This document shows, one piece after another, positions 62,322-64,000 of a stretch of 64,000 nucleotides of DNA. Each line of letters opens with the position of its first letter. Positions within the stretch are counted from its first letter, which is position 1. The notes below the pieces were generated by a model. That model saw nothing but the letters and a program-made list of their open reading frames with translations, made no database searches and was not told where the DNA came from. This DNA comes from an uncultured Clostridia bacterium (GTDB taxonomy: Bacteria > Bacillota > Clostridia > Peptostreptococcales > Anaerovoracaceae). The position numbers and the translations under genes are program-made. The stretch covers positions 124,001 to 188,000 of the forward strand of contig CAKQXD010000002.1 in NCBI GenBank assembly GCA_934281605.1, in the 5' to 3' direction.

Positions 62322-62580
62322 ATGAAGAAACACACAAAAGAAAACATTCTGAAACAATACTGATTTAGCTGATGAATGTATTCCGGAGTTGTTAAAGAGT
62401 TCGAACGTTGTAGTGAGGTCAGAAGCTGCCGCATATTGTCTGGCGTTAAGAAGAGATATAAGGCTTGCAGAAAAAATCTTGAAAGACATAGCTTCAGATC
62501 CTAATAGTAAAATTTTTGGACTTAATGCGGAGATGACCTTAAAGGTGTGGAAAGAGCAGGGTTACCTGAGAATGTATTAG
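62322..62580 (+). pseudogene. Frameshifted DUF2019-like gene
   Basis: The frame from ATG 62322 (MKKHTKENILKQY, behind TTGGGGG) hits TGA at 62361. Continuing from 62362 in the next frame gives DLADECIPELLKSSNVVVRS and EAAAYCLALRRDIRLAEKIL through to GYLRMY at 62580. Together these make a continuous DUF2019-type helical protein, a family found among immunity genes. A 1-base gain or 2-base loss near 62361 explains the break. A start at 62389 within the second part is possible but would lack the N-terminal third. Confidence 0.7.
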
Positions 62581-62618
62581 GAAGAGTCTGCGATATTTTT
62601 TACTGCATCTTTAGCCGG

Positions 62619-62656
62619 TACAACCTGAAATCAAGAAAATAGCCGTTCAGGTTGTA
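62619..62656. repeat. AACCTGAA / TTCAGGTTGT hairpin, copy 2
   Basis: ACAACCTGAA and TTCAGGTTGT are perfect 10-base arms around an A-rich loop, preceded by GCATCTTTAGCCGGT as in the copy at 63599. The leader that follows resembles that of copy 1. Confidence 0.8.
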
Positions 62657-62774
62657 ATGGTGCAGTACTCTAAATAGCGATAAAGAATATAGATTTTTTA
62701 TAAGGAATTTAGGAAATTCTATACGGAAATATTTCGCAATAAGATCAGAAGAAGAATAGCAAGGGTGCAATGTT

Positions 62775-63326
62775 ATGAAAATAAGATTTACGATTTTTGA
62801 TCAAGAAGATTTGAAATCAATGTCATTAAAAGAGTTTAATTGCCATTGTGAAGTGATTTACGGATATTTTGAAATCCGCTTTGGAGAACATGCGGAAGGG
62901 CAATATTATGATTTCGATATTCCGGAGGAATTGGTGGGTGGCGAAGCTCTTCCATACTGGTTTTCATCATTATTAGAATCATTGTGTCTCTTTGAAAATA
63001 AAAAAACGAATTATGTAGCCATACGCGTTATCGAATATGTTGATCGATGGATTGAAATCAAAAAAATCCATGATAAGGTTTGTCTCAATGTAGCAAGAGC
63101 TAGTGATCCTCGGGAAGGGGAATCACTGTTGCTTACAAGTCAACTTTATGATCCTGTTTATGAACCACCATTAAATACGATAGAGGACTATGACTCTTTC
63201 TATCGAGAGATTGTTAGGGCTGCGACAGAATTTCTTAACGAAATGAAAAATCTTAATCCAGATTGGATAAAATCGCGAGACTATATTTGGTTATCGAATT
63301 ATTTACATGAAGTAGAACAAGAGTGA
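62775..63326 (+). CDS. Putative immunity protein (183 aa), paralogue B
   Basis: It starts behind CAAGGGTGCAATGTT and matches paralogue A throughout: MKIRFTIFDQEDLKSMS, IYGYFEIRFGEHAEGQYYDF, RVIEYVDRWIEIKK, DPVYEPPLNTIEDYDSF. The N- and C-terminal segments have drifted most. Function is unknown; the setting among orphan immunity-like genes is the only clue. Confidence 0.6.
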   Translation: MKIRFTIFDQEDLKSMSLKEFNCHCEVIYGYFEIRFGEHAEGQYYDFDIPEELVGGEALPYWFSSLLESLCLFENKKTNYVAIRVIEYVDRWIEIKKIHDKVCLNVARASDPREGESLLLTSQLYDPVYEPPLNTIEDYDSFYREIVRAATEFLNEMKNLNPDWIKSRDYIWLSNYLHEVEQE

Positions 63327-63504
63327 TAATTCATATTGAGTTAGAGCAGAATACAGTAGATCAGATGAAACAATTTTGATAGATGCTGGTCGGGTTTTGA
63401 AAATTACTTATAGGTTAATGCAGCCCACTCCCATTTTTTTCTTTGCAGTATCCGTCGGTTTTTCTGTGAAGATTTCGACGTGAACGCGGGAAAACTGGCT
63501 GTTC

Positions 63505-63690
63505 AGGTTGTCATTTTCAGATTTTCTCGGGCGATAATAACCTGAAGTTTGAAAATGAGGGACTTCAGGTTAATTTTACTGTTGCATCTTTAGCCGGTAC
63601 AACCTGAAATCAAGAAAATGGCTGTTCAGGTTGTAATGACCCTGCTGATACAACCTGAAAGCATTAGAAACAGGATTGAGGTTGTTTTGC
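63505..63690. repeat. Cluster of AACCTGAA / TTCAGGTT hairpins, copies 3-5
   Basis: A half-site TTCAGGTTGT near 63511 is followed by three stems: 63538-63572 (TAACCTGAAG with CTTCAGGTTA), 63599-63633 (ACAACCTGAA with TTCAGGTTGT) and 63650-63685 (ACAACCTGAA with a degenerate right arm). They fill most of the 512-bp gap between 63327 and 63839. Confidence 0.75.
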
Positions 63691-63793
63691 TGTTATATTC
63701 TAAATAGAGATGGATTTCTATAAGAAAATTAGGGAATTATCTACGGAAATATTTTACAATAAGTTCAGAAGAATAGTAAAGTCCAGCAGTGTT

Positions 63794-63865
63794 ATGAAAA
63801 TAAGATTTACATTTGTTAGGATTAGATGGGAAGGCAATCATGAGCAAAATTGTGAAAGAAACTGA
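63794..63865 (+). pseudogene. Truncated third copy of the 183-aa immunity gene start
   Basis: The recurring leader ends in GTTATGAAAATAAGATTTAC, as before the 62775 gene, but homology stops after about six codons (MKIRFT). The frame closes at TGA 63863-63865. The barstar-like gene starts inside it. Confidence 0.65.
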
Positions 63866-64000
63866 ATCTATGGTAGAGCAGGTTAAGAAGTCATTGCAGT
63901 TACAGGGAGATGTTAAAATATTTGAAATAGATGGGGGTAAATGTAAAACTCTTTCGGACTATTTTTCTATTGCATCTAAAACCTTTGAATTCCCGATGCC
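63840..64000 (+). CDS. Barstar-like immunity protein (3' end outside the window)
   Basis: The ATG at 63840 follows GGGAAGGCAATC and the frame is open to the window end (53 codons). The visible part, VKIFEIDGGKCKTLSDYFSI then ASKTFEFPM, matches the start of the barstar family, where a strand ending in DG is followed by a helix and a Phe-Pro. Barstar inhibits RNase toxins by blocking their active site. Only half the protein is visible, so the call is tentative. Confidence 0.5.
   Translation, partial: MSKIVKETESMVEQVKKSLQLQGDVKIFEIDGGKCKTLSDYFSIASKTFEFPM

Larger units (their letters stand above)
9047..63448. repeat. Dispersed octamer CTTTGCAG / CTGCAAAG, about 54 copies
   Basis: Reading both orientations by eye I find about 54 exact copies, for example at 9047, 24121, 26461, 29053, 34441, 38622, 40564, 40614, 48512, 51063, 54471, 58775, 59641, 60251 and 63441. 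Random expectation for an 8-mer on both strands in 64 kb is about two. Copies lie in genes in all frames and in gaps. None is seen in the first 9 kb or in most AT-rich immunity genes, except once per inter-cassette spacer. The meaning is discussed under findings. Confidence 0.8.

Noticed and set aside
1..64000. tRNA and rRNA genes
   Set aside because: I looked for the usual conserved blocks and CCA-type ends between genes and saw none; I cannot exclude a diverged tRNA without a covariance search.

Overview
The window reads as a Gram-positive, endospore-forming anaerobe of the Clostridia (Eubacteriales, perhaps the Anaerovoracaceae or a relative; this placement is inference). The grounds are spoIIR beside a SipL-like spore protein, walJ-rlmH synteny, a lysine riboswitch driving a DapH-type (acetylase) lysine operon, GGAGG ribosome binding sites, and sigma-A promoters of the TTGACA-17-TATAAT type. 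Core genes are moderately GC-rich, while toxin tips and immunity genes are clearly AT-rich.

Region 1-25.3 kb is a polymorphic-toxin island. A giant Rhs/wall-associated gene (5' end outside the window) carries a TNT-type NAD+ glycohydrolase tip and is followed by its probable immunity gene. Behind it are four further cassettes, each built from a conserved ~160-bp spacer, a truncated Rhs core with no start codon, a HINT pretoxin domain, a new toxin tip and one or more immunity genes. The tips are an HH-type putative nuclease, an R-S-QxE ADP-ribosyltransferase with a NADAR-family gene among its partners, a GH-E nuclease with an ankyrin immunity gene, and an HNH nuclease with a SUKH gene downstream. 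Two cassettes share an 89-bp frameshifting insert at the same base. A string of orphan immunity-like genes, kptA and an unknown gene close the island.

Region 25.3-36 kb holds hairpin repeats, a candidate 29-residue Cys peptide, spoIIR, a SipL-like gene, a GntR regulator, ispE, an exported Ig-like protein, tadA, an old-yellow-enzyme-family oxidoreductase, an unknown protein, a CvpA-like membrane protein and an MBL hydrolase. Region 37-43.4 kb is a complete riboswitch-controlled lysine operon: lysA, aspartate kinase, dapF, dapA, dapB, dapH. Region 43.5-51 kb has azlCD, yfcE, a candidate type I toxin-antitoxin locus, a stranded toxin remnant with a membrane immunity gene, ilvE, a YdcF-like gene, a DUF362 ferredoxin and a cysteine-desulfurase-like gene. 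Region 51-60.7 kb has a large zinc-ribbon/Ltp membrane protein, a PD-(D/E)XK-like protein, a repeat-rich surface protein, an HTH gene, and rlmH-walJ. Region 61-64 kb is a second immunity island with a duplicated leader, tandem paralogues, a frameshifted DUF2019-like gene and the start of a barstar-like gene.

Two window-wide signals stand out. The octamer CTTTGCAG (either strand) occurs about 54 times by my count, where about two are expected by chance. Several families of short inverted repeats are dispersed between genes. Both deserve computation.
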